64,000 nt of DNA from the NCBI GenBank assembly GCA_963708515.1, contig CAVPSX010000002.1, forward strand, positions 62,001 through 126,000. Reading direction: 5' to 3'. The notes beneath the pieces were generated by a model. It saw nothing but the letters and a program-made list of their open reading frames with translations, did no database searches and was not told where the DNA came from. Of the stretch, positions 53,738 through 62,074 are shown in pieces. Source of the DNA: JAPLJM01 sp963708515. Its GTDB lineage: Bacteria > Desulfobacterota > Syntrophia > Syntrophales > Fen-1087. Numbering within the stretch: the stretch's first letter is position 1; each line of letters begins with the position of its first letter. The position numbers and the translations under genes were made by a program.

Positions 53738-54515
53738 GCCGAGGCTCCTCCTCACCAAGATACGCTCTGATCACTTCCGGATGGCGCTGGACTTCCTGCG
53801 GAGTTCCCTCCACGATCATCTCTCCGTGGTTGATGGCAAAAATCCGGTCGGAGATGCCCATGATCATGTTCATGTCGTGCTCGATCAAAAGAATGGTCAC
53901 CTGATAATCCTCCCGGATATCTCTGATCCAGAGGTTCAGATCTTCCTTCTCTTCAGTGTTCATCCCCGCCGACGGTTCATCGAGCAGCAGAATCTTCGGC
54001 TGCAGGGACAGAGCCCGGCCGAGTTCGACCAGTTTCCGTTTGCCGTAGGGCAGGTTGGCGACGAACTGATCCCGCACCGACTGGAGATCCAGAAAGTCGA
54101 TGATCCCCTCCACGATTTGGCGGTTTTGGGTCTCCTCGCGGGCGGCCGGCGAGCTTCTTCCCCAGAGCAGGGCGCCCGTAAAGACGCCTGCTTTCATGTG
54201 GATATGACGCCCCAGCATGAGGTTGTCCATGACGGTGGCGTTTGTAAACAGCTCGATGTTCTGAAATGTGCGGGCAATCCCCTTCCGGGCGATCCGGTCG
54301 GGGGTTTTGCCCACCATATTTGCACCGTTCAGAAGCACGCGGCCGCTGTCCGGCTTATAGATACCGGAAATCAGGTTGAAAATGGTCGTCTTTCCCGAGC
54401 CGTTGGGGCCGATGATCGAAAAGATACTGTTCGACCCCACGCTGAAGCTCACGTTGCTGACCGCTTTCACGCCGCCGAAGCTGATGCTGAGATTTTCAAC
54501 GCTGAACAAATCCAT
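53730..54515 (-). CDS. livG: Branched-chain amino-acid type ABC transporter ATPase LivG
   Basis: 261 residues. Walker A IIGPNGSGKTTIFNLISGIY, the LivG-specific ARTFQNIELF segment, signature LPYGKRKLVELGRALSLQPK and Walker B LLLDEPSAGMN. It overlaps livF by 8 bases. The gap of about 60 bases to livK holds a short piece of the dispersed repeat. Confidence 0.94.
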   Translation of the reverse strand: MDLFSVENLSISFGGVKAVSNVSFSVGSNSIFSIIGPNGSGKTTIFNLISGIYKPDSGRVLLNGANMVGKTPDRIARKGIARTFQNIELFTNATVMDNLMLGRHIHMKAGVFTGALLWGRSSPAAREETQNRQIVEGIIDFLDLQSVRDQFVANLPYGKRKLVELGRALSLQPKILLLDEPSAGMNTEEKEDLNLWIRDIREDYQVTILLIEHDMNMIMGISDRIFAINHGEMIVEGTPQEVQRHPEVIRAYLGEEEPRHA

Positions 54516-54532
54516 TTATTGTTGGTTTCCTT

Positions 54533-54560
54533 TGATCCGCCGTTTGCGAACCATCTTTAA
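54533..54560. repeat. Diverged fragment of the inverted-repeat element
   Basis: GATCCGCCGTTTGCGAACCATCTTTAAA resembles the left terminus in inverse form (CACCGCTTGCGAACCATTTTTC). It lies in the livG-livK gap. The match is short. Confidence 0.4.
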
Positions 54561-54574
54561 AAGGTTTCGGTTCG

Positions 54575-55765
54575 CTATTTTTTCTTCCATGTGGCCAGAT
54601 CATTGGCCGTCCAGTCCTGCAGCTTGATGGTGGCCCCGTTGGGACCGCACTTCCAGATCATCACCGAGTCGGATCCCTGGTGTTGTGCTGCCGTCCAGGT
54701 GATCTTCGGTCCCAATCCCTGGAAGTTCGTCGTCTCATTCAGGGCCTTCATGCAGGCGTCCGTCGAAAGGTTCGGTCCAACGCGTTTCAGCGCGTCCACG
54801 AAAGGTTCCGCAAACATGATCCCGGCCATATAGAACAGACCCCACCTTTCCGCCGGCGCCATGCGCTTGGCGGCCTCGCGGTATTTGGCCATCAGAGGGT
54901 TCGCGGAGTCGGGCGGCTCGGAAAAGGCCCCCGTGATAACGCCTTCCCAGAGCCCGCCGCTGATTTTGTGCATGAGGGCGTAATCGGAGAGCGTGTTCGA
55001 GGAGATCCACTGGGGTTTGAAGCCGATGGAGGCCGAGGTCTTCAGTGCAATGACGGCCGTCGTCGGGGCGACCCACAGAATGACCGCCTCGGCCCCGGAG
55101 TTCTTGAATTTGAGCATCTCGGAGGCCAGATCCTTCGCCCCGGGCTCCACGGGGATTTCGGCCACGAGTTTCATGTTGTATTTGTCCATCCGCTGTTTCA
55201 CGCCGTCAAGGCCGCTCTTTCCATAGGCATCATTCTGGTAGAAAACCCCGATCTTTTTGAGTTTGAGCGTCTCAACGATATACTGGGTCAGAATGGAGGC
55301 CTCATCCTCATAGAGCGGATAGACGCTGAAAAGATAGGGATTGACCGGGAAAACGTATTCCTTGATGCTGGTGGCCGGGCCCACCCAGATGACCTTGTTC
55401 TGGGCAAGGTAGTCCTTCACGGCAAGTCCCGCGGCGGCAGAAACGCCCCCGACGAAGGCGAAGATGCCCTGCCGTTCCACCAGTTCCTTGACCACGGCCT
55501 TGGTCTGTGCCGGGTTGTACTGATCATCCCGGTAGAAGTACTTGATTTTCCGGCCGTGAATGCCGCCCGCTTCGTTGGCCAGATCGAAGAGGATGCTCGA
55601 CCCCCTTGCCACGGAACCCCAGGGGGCGGCCGGACCCGTCTGGGGTCCCCACTGGGCGACCCTGATCTCTTTGTCGTCGAAACCCGGCGCGGCGTTGCCG
55701 ACCGCTGTCAGAACGAAAATGGACATCATAACGATTCCCGCAACCCACAAGAATTTCCTTAACAT
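54575..55765 (-). CDS. Periplasmic substrate-binding protein (LivK type)
   Basis: 396 residues with a signal peptide (SIFVLTAVGNAAPGFD). Peripla_BP_6 features: QTGPAAPWGSVARGSSILFD, GVSAAAGLAVKDYLAQNKVI and the second-lobe KIGVFYQNDAYGKSGLDGVK. Captures substrate for the LivFGHM transporter; the ligand may be a branched amino acid, an aromatic acid or a fatty acid and cannot be told from sequence alone. The strong GGAGG site lies before the ATG. Confidence 0.92.
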   Translation of the reverse strand: MLRKFLWVAGIVMMSIFVLTAVGNAAPGFDDKEIRVAQWGPQTGPAAPWGSVARGSSILFDLANEAGGIHGRKIKYFYRDDQYNPAQTKAVVKELVERQGIFAFVGGVSAAAGLAVKDYLAQNKVIWVGPATSIKEYVFPVNPYLFSVYPLYEDEASILTQYIVETLKLKKIGVFYQNDAYGKSGLDGVKQRMDKYNMKLVAEIPVEPGAKDLASEMLKFKNSGAEAVILWVAPTTAVIALKTSASIGFKPQWISSNTLSDYALMHKISGGLWEGVITGAFSEPPDSANPLMAKYREAAKRMAPAERWGLFYMAGIMFAEPFVDALKRVGPNLSTDACMKALNETTNFQGLGPKITWTAAQHQGSDSVMIWKCGPNGATIKLQDWTANDLATWKKK

Positions 55766-55791
55766 AAGCCTTTCCTCCTTCTGTTGTTGTT

Positions 55792-56253
55792 TCAGCCCTT
55801 GTACCAGCGGCCGCCTTCTTTAATAAACGTAAAATTGAAATTGACCTCTGCCGCCTGATTCGTATCTGTGTAAAAGATTTTCATATCCACCTCGACCTCG
55901 GCAAATTTTTCCACCCGGGGGTACGTCTTTTTGTCCTCGTTCACCCGGATGTTCGTGATTCGTAGAATCTGATATTCCCGGATGCGCACCGGAGACGCCC
56001 CGGCCTCCGCCAGATACGCGTCATAGTCATGCGTGGTGCGGTAGAGCGAAGACGGTGCGAGGCAGTCATAAACCGTTTTCAGCTCTCTTGCCATCTCCGC
56101 GTCCAGCCATCTCCGGGCTGCCGCATCAATTTCGCGCTCTTCGGCGGAAGCATCGGGCAATAGCGCTGCATCCGCCCCGTAAACCGCACTGGCCGAAACG
56201 AATGAAAGCAAAATGAGCAGGATCGCGCAGGCGCCTTTGCATCGATTTTTCAT
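55792..56253 (-). CDS. Small exported protein of unknown function inside the liv operon
   Basis: 153 residues. Signal peptide (ILLILLSFVSASAVYGAD). The mature part starts with a helix (EREIDAAARRWLDAEMAREL), then beta strands (VRIREYQILRITNIRVNED, AEVEVDMKIFYTDTNQAAEV, FTFIKEGGRWYKG), a layout like a cone-shaped SnoaL/NTF2-type fold. This is a guess from pattern only. It lies between livH and livK, with small gaps, so it is co-transcribed. Confidence 0.78.
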   Translation of the reverse strand: MKNRCKGACAILLILLSFVSASAVYGADAALLPDASAEEREIDAAARRWLDAEMARELKTVYDCLAPSSLYRTTHDYDAYLAEAGASPVRIREYQILRITNIRVNEDKKTYPRVEKFAEVEVDMKIFYTDTNQAAEVNFNFTFIKEGGRWYKG

Positions 56254-56265
56254 GGTTATACGGTT

Positions 56266-57138
56266 TTATACTTTTTTCACATAATGCTTTGCAAACAACC
56301 CGCTGGGCCGGATGCACAGGACAATAATAATGACCAGAAAAGCGACGATAGGTTTCCATTCCGGCCAGAAGTAGCCAAAGAGATTTTCGATTAACCCGAG
56401 GATTTCACCGCCTATGACCACGCCGGGGATGCTCATGAGGCCGCCCAACACGGCGGCGGCAAAAGCCCGCAGAAAGGGTTCCATCATGAACGCCGGGTCC
56501 AGCGTGGAACGGGCCGCAAAAAACATCGCGGCGATGGCCCCGATGAACGAACTGAAGCCCCAGGCAATTAAAAAGACCCGCTCGACGCGAATGCCCATGA
56601 TTTTAGCCGCATGCTGGTTCTGCTGCGTGGCCCGCATGGCCACGCCGAGTTTGGTGTATTTGAAAAAGACATAAAGAAAGGCCATCAGGCAGGCGGCCGT
56701 TATAAAGACGGCGATGGCCCAGTCATTGATAATCACACCCTTGATCGGTTCGTGTGTGCTCTGGAACGAGAAGGGCAGGGCGAATTCCTTCTGCTCTGCC
56801 CCCCATTTCCAGCCCGCAACACCCATGAGCAGCATCTCCGCGCCCAGCGTGATGACGATCAGCCCCAGCAGACTCGGCTGCTTGGCGGGACGCAGGAAGG
56901 CAAATTCGATAAACATTCCCAGGAGTACGGAAAAAATCATGGTGATGATAAAAGCCAGCCAGAAGGGATATTGATAGTAGGCGAGAATATGATAGGCCAC
57001 AAAGGTTGTCAGCATGGCCATCTCGCCCTGGGCAAAATTGACGACTTCCGAGGTCTTGTAAATGATGACCACGGCAATGCCGAACAGGGCATAGCAGGCG
57101 CCGATGGCCAGTCCTTCCACAATCAGTTGTCCGTACAT
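56266..57138 (-). CDS. livH: Branched-chain amino-acid type ABC permease LivH
   Basis: 290 residues, about eight membrane segments. Family landmarks: GLAIGACYALFGIAVVIIYK, VVNFAQGEMAMLTTFVAYHI and the EAA-like loop IGLAMRATQQN-type segment GVAMRATQQNQHAAKIMGIR. Forms the channel with LivM. A partial repeat lies in the 60-base gap to livM. Confidence 0.94.
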   Translation of the reverse strand: MYGQLIVEGLAIGACYALFGIAVVIIYKTSEVVNFAQGEMAMLTTFVAYHILAYYQYPFWLAFIITMIFSVLLGMFIEFAFLRPAKQPSLLGLIVITLGAEMLLMGVAGWKWGAEQKEFALPFSFQSTHEPIKGVIINDWAIAVFITAACLMAFLYVFFKYTKLGVAMRATQQNQHAAKIMGIRVERVFLIAWGFSSFIGAIAAMFFAARSTLDPAFMMEPFLRAFAAAVLGGLMSIPGVVIGGEILGLIENLFGYFWPEWKPIVAFLVIIIVLCIRPSGLFAKHYVKKV

Positions 57139-57159
57139 GTTTTTCCTTTTGAGCCCCTT

Positions 57160-57196
57160 GAAAAACGGCTTCGCCGCGGCTTAAATATCTTTTCCG
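57160..57196 (-). repeat. Half copy of the inverted-repeat element
   Basis: GAAAAACGGCTTCGCCGCGG and TTAAATATCTTTTCCGC match the right terminus of the full element. It lies between livM and livH, ending just before the livM stop. Confidence 0.6.
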
Positions 57197-57198
57197 CC

Positions 57199-58269
57199 TT
57201 AAAACGGCCAGGTCCGCCAGTATTTTTTCATGCGCAGCCAGACGCCGTACATGCCCAGCGGTTCGAAAATGATAATCCCGATCATGATCAGCCCCAGGAT
57301 GATGCTGGCGAAGTTTTCCAGCCCCACGACGGTCAGCCAGCGGTTGGAGATCGCCACGAGAAAATCACCGATGTAAGGCATTTCCTTTACATTTTTTAGA
57401 AAGCTGAACTGCAGCCAGGTAATCAGCACGGCGCCCATCACCGCGCCCACGATGGAGCCCAATCCCCCCACGACGATCATGACGAGGAAGATGATAGACA
57501 AAATCAGATTGAAGGGTTCGGGATTGAAAAAACCGAGAACGAATCCGAAAAGCCCCCCGGCAATACCGGCATAGAAAGCGCTGATTGCAAAGGAGAGGGT
57601 CTTGTAGGTCGTGAGATTGACGCCGATGACTTCGGCGGCAATATCGCTGTCCCGGATCGCCACAAAGGCGCGGCCGACCCTCGTTTTCATCATATTCCGC
57701 GCTGCCACCGTCAGCAGGACCGTGATGATCAGAATCAGATAATACTTGGCAATGTCCGTTTTCAGAATCAGGCTGAGCCCCGCCTGCGGCATGCCAAGGT
57801 CGAGCGGCGGCGCCTGAATTCCGGTGCGGCCTCCGAAAAAATCCAGATGGCCGATAATCTGCAGGACCGCCAGGCCAAAACCGAGTGTGGCGATGGACAG
57901 GTAAGGGCCTTCCAGCCGCAAGGCCGGCAGGCCAAGAATGAAACCGAAAAAAGCAGCGATGAAACCGGCCAGGGGCAGAGCCACCAGGAACGGAAGCTGT
58001 AACTTGAGGATCAAAAGGGCCGTTCCGTAGGCCCCGATGGCGAAAAATCCGGCATGACCCAGAGAGATCTGGCCCGTATAACCCACCAGAATATTGAGAC
58101 CCACGGCAAGAATGACGTGAACCAGGATCAGATTAAGAAGGTAGAAATGATACTGGGGGAGATAAAGGGGCAGCGTAAAAAGAAACAGCAGGAAGGCCGC
58201 GGACCAGAAAAGGATCACACGGCTCTTGAACAACTGAATATCCTCGTAGTAATCGCGTTTCATATCCAT
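57199..58269 (-). CDS. livM: Branched-chain amino-acid type ABC permease LivM
   Basis: 356 residues, about ten membrane segments. Landmarks: LNILVGYTGQISLGHAGFFA, GPYLSIATLGFGLAVLQIIG and the loop GRAFVAIRDSDIAAEVIGVN. Partner of LivH. It is the first gene of the long minus-strand operon. ATG 58269 or 58263 are both possible; the ribosome-binding site is weak. mazG is transcribed divergently. Confidence 0.93.
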   Translation of the reverse strand: MDMKRDYYEDIQLFKSRVILFWSAAFLLFLFTLPLYLPQYHFYLLNLILVHVILAVGLNILVGYTGQISLGHAGFFAIGAYGTALLILKLQLPFLVALPLAGFIAAFFGFILGLPALRLEGPYLSIATLGFGLAVLQIIGHLDFFGGRTGIQAPPLDLGMPQAGLSLILKTDIAKYYLILIITVLLTVAARNMMKTRVGRAFVAIRDSDIAAEVIGVNLTTYKTLSFAISAFYAGIAGGLFGFVLGFFNPEPFNLILSIIFLVMIVVGGLGSIVGAVMGAVLITWLQFSFLKNVKEMPYIGDFLVAISNRWLTVVGLENFASIILGLIMIGIIIFEPLGMYGVWLRMKKYWRTWPF

Positions 58270-58387
58270 GGGAGCGGACCTGTCTTACAGAATAAAAAAG
58301 GCCTCATGACCGATGCCGGTACGGAAATCGTTGTCATGACCTTGCGAATGTGTTACGAACCGGTCAAAAAATCGGGCGGATCATACC

Positions 58388-59185
58388 TTGACCGAGGCGT
58401 CTTTGCAAGTCCTAAAAAACCTTCATGCACTCCTGGAGATCATCCGGACCCTGCGCTCGCCCGCCGGATGTCCCTGGGATCGTCAGCAGACACGGGCGGA
58501 CATGGCGAAATACCTTATGGATGAAGCCTGCGAGGTGATCGACGCCATCGACAGCGGATCGGTTTCCGCCCTGAAGGAGGAACTGGGGGATCTGCTGTTT
58601 CAGATTCTGTTTCTGACGGTCATGGCCGAGGAAAAGGGAGAATTTACGCTGTCCGACGTCATGGCGGCCATTGGCGAAAAAATGATCCGGCGTCATCCGC
58701 ATGTCTTCGGCGACATTACTGTCCGGGATGCGGCGCAGGTCAAGGCCAACTGGCAGGCGATCAAGCGGGATGTTGAAATGAAGCATGGCTCCGGGGGAAT
58801 CCTGGACGGCATTCCGCGGTCGCTTCCCGCGTTGATCCGGGCGCAGAAAATGACAGAAGCGGCGGCGACGGTCGGTTTTGACTGGGACCGGACGGATGCG
58901 GTCATGCTCAAGGTGGAGGAGGAGCTCCGCGAGTTGCGTGCGGCAATGCGCGATGGCGAGTCGCAGAAAATCCGGGAGGAATTTGGAGACCTGCTGTTTA
59001 CCCTCGTGAATCTCTGCCGCTTCGTGAAGGTCAACGCCGACGAGGCCCTGCGGCAGGCCAACCGGAAGTTCGAGGAGCGTTTCGCCTGCATGGAGCAAAA
59101 GCTGGCGGCCGCCGGCAAGACCCTTGGGCAGGCCTCGCTTGCGGAGATGGACGCTCTGTGGGACGAATGTAAAATAAGCAATTAA
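58388..59185 (+). CDS. mazG: Nucleoside triphosphate pyrophosphohydrolase MazG
   Basis: 265 residues from TTG 58388. Two MazG domains in tandem. The first has the signature LRSPAGCPWDRQQTRADM and metal-binding EEACEVIDAI-like DEACEVIDAID with KEELGDLLFQILF; the second has VEEELRELRAAM and REEFGDLLFTLVNLCRF. Removes pyrophosphate from NTPs, limiting damaged nucleotides or lowering alarmone levels. A weak ribosome-binding site precedes the TTG. Confidence 0.93.
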   Translation: MTEASLQVLKNLHALLEIIRTLRSPAGCPWDRQQTRADMAKYLMDEACEVIDAIDSGSVSALKEELGDLLFQILFLTVMAEEKGEFTLSDVMAAIGEKMIRRHPHVFGDITVRDAAQVKANWQAIKRDVEMKHGSGGILDGIPRSLPALIRAQKMTEAAATVGFDWDRTDAVMLKVEEELRELRAAMRDGESQKIREEFGDLLFTLVNLCRFVKVNADEALRQANRKFEERFACMEQKLAAAGKTLGQASLAEMDALWDECKISN

Positions 59186-59193
59186 GGATTGAC

Positions 59194-59379
59194 ATGGATT
59201 TTTTTCTCTGTGTGCTGGGTATGGTGTTTATTGTCGAAGGAATGCCTTATTTTACCTTTCCGGGCAAGATCAAGACCTACCTGCTGAAAATCGCCGAACT
59301 GCCTGATTCCACGCTGCGATATCTGGGTCTTGCCGCCATCCTGACAGGATTGCTGCTGGTCTGGCTGGGCAGGAGCTGA
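59194..59379 (+). CDS. DUF2065 small membrane protein
   Basis: 61 residues with two membrane helices (MDFFLCVLGMVFIVEGMPYF and RYLGLAAILTGLLLVWLG) joined by a short loop with PGKIKTYLLKIAELPD. This is the DUF2065/YjeT layout. Function unknown. It is 8 bases after mazG and 1 base before queA, so co-transcribed. Confidence 0.85.
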   Translation: MDFFLCVLGMVFIVEGMPYFTFPGKIKTYLLKIAELPDSTLRYLGLAAILTGLLLVWLGRS

Positions 59380-59380
59380 G

Positions 59381-60421
59381 ATGGACCTGGAGGCGTTCAA
59401 TTATCACCTGCCGGCGGACCTGATTGCCCAGACGCCCTGTGCCGAGCGCGACGGCGCCCGCATGATGGTGGTTGACCGGCGGCGAGCGTCGATCAGCCAT
59501 GCCCGGTTCTCTGATTTTCCCGGCTGTCTGAAGGGGGGCGATATACTGGTGCTCAATGATACCAGGGTCATTCCGGCTCGGCTTTTCGGGCGCAAGGAAA
59601 CGGGCGCGGCCATAGAAATTCTGCTGCTGTCCAGAATGAGCACGGAAACGCCTCTGTGCCAGAGCTGGGAGGTTCTGCTCAAGCCGGCGAAAAGGGTGTC
59701 TGTCGGCGCCCGCATCCGGTTTGACGAGGGGTGCGAGGCCGTCGTCGCCGAACGCCTGTCGGCGAAAAAATGGCTGCTCTCGTTTGTGATGACCATTCCC
59801 TTTTCCCATTATCTCGAACGATACGGCATGGCCCCCTTGCCGCCCTATATCAAAAGGCGCGCCGGCAGCGTTGCATCGCTCGACGACCTGGAGCGCTATC
59901 AGACCATCTATGCCAGGCGGCCCGGGTCGGTGGCCGCGCCGACGGCGGGTCTGCATTTTTCCGAAAAAGTCATGGTGCAACTGGATGAACGGGGCGTTGA
60001 ACTGGCCCCGGTGACGCTGCATGTGGGCTACGGGACGTTTCGCCCCATCGAGGCCGAACAGGTCGAAGATCATGTCATGGAGGCAGAGGATCTGCATATC
60101 AGCGAAAGTTCCGCCTGGGCGATCAATCGCGCTGAACGCGTGATTGCCGTGGGGACCACTGCCGTGCGCGCGATCGAGACGATGGCCGATGAGGCGGGCC
60201 GTGTTCATCCCGGATCGTCCCGGACCAGCCTCTTTATTCATCCCGGGTACCGTTTCAAGCGCGTGGACGCGCTGCTGACGAATTTTCATCTGCCCATGTC
60301 GTCTTTGTTCCTGCTGGCCTGCGCTTTCGCAGGAACGGAATTGATGCAGCAGGCCTACAGCCTGGCCGTTGCCGACCGATATCGCTTTTACAGTTATGGG
60401 GATTGCATGTTGATTCTATGA
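59381..60421 (+). CDS. queA: tRNA preQ1(34) S-adenosylmethionine ribosyltransferase-isomerase
   Basis: 346 residues. Begins MDLEAFNYHLPADLIAQTP; conserved blocks are GDILVLNDTRVIPARLFGRK, YARRPGSVAAPTAGLHFSE and TLHVGYGTFRPIEAEQVEDH. It converts preQ1 in tRNA to epoxyqueuosine, the step after Tgt. The stop codon (TGA at 60419-60421) shares its last base with the palindromic element at 60421-60545. Confidence 0.95.
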   Translation: MDLEAFNYHLPADLIAQTPCAERDGARMMVVDRRRASISHARFSDFPGCLKGGDILVLNDTRVIPARLFGRKETGAAIEILLLSRMSTETPLCQSWEVLLKPAKRVSVGARIRFDEGCEAVVAERLSAKKWLLSFVMTIPFSHYLERYGMAPLPPYIKRRAGSVASLDDLERYQTIYARRPGSVAAPTAGLHFSEKVMVQLDERGVELAPVTLHVGYGTFRPIEAEQVEDHVMEAEDLHISESSAWAINRAERVIAVGTTAVRAIETMADEAGRVHPGSSRTSLFIHPGYRFKRVDALLTNFHLPMSSLFLLACAFAGTELMQQAYSLAVADRYRFYSYGDCMLIL

Positions 60422-60545
60422 CGGCTTCGTAAAAAAGCCCGGATGCTTTGTTGCGCGGCATCATTCGTCATTGCGGCGTATGTCACGATACGCCTCATTC
60501 CTCATGATTTGCGCGCCTCGCCTGCGGAGCTTTTTACGAAGCCGT
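60421..60545. repeat. 125-bp palindromic element between queA and tgt
   Basis: Begins ACGGCTTCGTAAAAA and ends TTTTTACGAAGCCGT, a perfect 15-bp terminal inverted repeat. The interior is an imperfect palindrome (GCGGCGTA/TACGCCTC and ATCATTC/CTCATGAT). The tgt frame could read through but the family start is downstream. Confidence 0.82.
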
Positions 60546-60578
60546 CCAAATTGCAACTTTTTTTCAGGATCATCGATC

Positions 60579-61712
60579 ATGGCTTTCAGTTTTGAGGTTT
60601 TGAAGCAGGATGCCCGGAGCGGGGCGCGGATCGGAAGGATCGGAACCGCGCACGGGGAAGTGCCCACACCGATTTTTATGCCTGTCGGCACCCAGGGTTC
60701 CGTCAAAGCCCTGCTGCCCGAAACACTCAAAGCGATGGGCGCCGGGATGATCCTCAGCAATACCTATCATCTGTATCTGCGGCCGGGGCATCAGCTTGTT
60801 CGCGATCTGGGCGGCCTGCACCGTTTCATGCATTGGGAGGGGCCCATCCTGACGGACAGCGGCGGGTTTCAGGTCTTCAGCCTCGGCGCCTTGCGCAAAA
60901 TCACGCCGGAAGGGGTCCTGTTTCAATCCCACATCGACGGATCGAGGCATTTCCTGAGCCCCGAACTGGCCGTGTCCATACAGGAAGCCCTCGGTTCGGA
61001 CATCATGATGTGCCTGGATGATTGCACGCCCTATCCGGCGACACACCGGGAGGCGGAAGATTCGCTCGCATTGACCCTCCAGTGGGCCAGCCGGAGCCGG
61101 GTTGCCCGGCAAAGCCCCGATCAGGCTCTTTTCGGGATCGTGCAGGGGGGAATGCATCTCGATCTCAGAAAAAACGCCATCGAGGCCCTGGCCGCAATGG
61201 GGTTCGATGGATATGCCCTGGGCGGCGTGAGCGTTGGTGAACCAAAGGACAGCATGATGGCGGTCGTTGCAGAGATGACGCCGCTGCTTCCGTGCCACCG
61301 GCCGCGCTATCTGATGGGCGTCGGGACGCCCGGGGATATCGTGCGCTGTGTGGGGTATGGGATCGATATGTTTGACTGCGTGATGCCGACGCGATCGGCC
61401 CGCAACGGTTTATTGTTTACAAATCATGAAAAGGTTGTTATAAAGCACGCCCGTTATCGGGATGATCCGTTGCCCATAGATAGCCTATGTGATTGTTATA
61501 CTTGTAAAAATTATTCACGGGCCTATCTGCGTCACCTGTTTATGGCAAACGAAATTCTGGCCATGGTTTTAAATACGATCCACAACGTCCGCCATTATCT
61601 GGCGTTGATGGAACGGATCCGGGAAGCGATCCGGGCGGAACGTTTTACGGCGTTTCAGGAAGATTTTTTTAACACGCAAAGCATTGCCGGCAACGACACG
61701 CTTGCGTCATAA
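60579..61712 (+). CDS. tgt: Queuine tRNA-ribosyltransferase
   Basis: 377 residues from ATG 60579; an in-frame extension at 60471 lies in the palindromic element and is rejected. Exchanges G34 of tRNA-Asp, Asn, His and Tyr for preQ1. Visible: the general-acid D93 (LTDSGGFQVFSLG), QGGMHLDLR, GGVSVGEPKD, the nucleophile Asp in GIDMFDCVMPTRSARNG and the zinc CDCYTCKNYSRAYLRHL. Confidence 0.95.
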   Translation: MAFSFEVLKQDARSGARIGRIGTAHGEVPTPIFMPVGTQGSVKALLPETLKAMGAGMILSNTYHLYLRPGHQLVRDLGGLHRFMHWEGPILTDSGGFQVFSLGALRKITPEGVLFQSHIDGSRHFLSPELAVSIQEALGSDIMMCLDDCTPYPATHREAEDSLALTLQWASRSRVARQSPDQALFGIVQGGMHLDLRKNAIEALAAMGFDGYALGGVSVGEPKDSMMAVVAEMTPLLPCHRPRYLMGVGTPGDIVRCVGYGIDMFDCVMPTRSARNGLLFTNHEKVVIKHARYRDDPLPIDSLCDCYTCKNYSRAYLRHLFMANEILAMVLNTIHNVRHYLALMERIREAIRAERFTAFQEDFFNTQSIAGNDTLAS

Positions 61713-61726
61713 AAGAGGAGGAAGAT

Positions 61727-62056
61727 ATGTTTGCAGATATCGCCCATGCAATGGGAAATCTTGGCGGTGGCGGCGGCGCCGGCGGCGGGGACTTCAGCTT
61801 CATCATCATGATGCTGGTCATTTTCGCGATCTTCTATTTCATGCTGATCATGCCACAGCAGAAAAAACAGAAGGAAATTAAGAAGATGCTGGCGGAGCTG
61901 GCTCATGGGGATCGGGTGCAGACCGCCGGCGGGATTCAGGGAAAGATCACCGCGCTGACGGAAGCGGACGTTACGATTGAAATCGCCGAGAAGGTCAAAA
62001 TCAAGGTCGGCAGAAATTTTGTCGGCGCCGTGATCGAGAAGGCGCCGAAGCCGTAG
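61727..62056 (+). CDS. yajC: Preprotein translocase subunit YajC
   Basis: 109 residues. Short glycine-rich N-terminus (NLGGGGGAGGGDFSFI), one membrane helix (MMLVIFAIFYFMLIMPQQKK), then a small beta domain (GDRVQTAGGIQGKITALTEA). YajC binds SecDF. The ATG follows GAGGAGG, 14 bases after tgt. Confidence 0.95.
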   Translation: MFADIAHAMGNLGGGGGAGGGDFSFIIMMLVIFAIFYFMLIMPQQKKQKEIKKMLAELAHGDRVQTAGGIQGKITALTEADVTIEIAEKVKIKVGRNFVGAVIEKAPKP

Positions 62057-62074
62057 CCTAAAAAGGAGTAAGCC

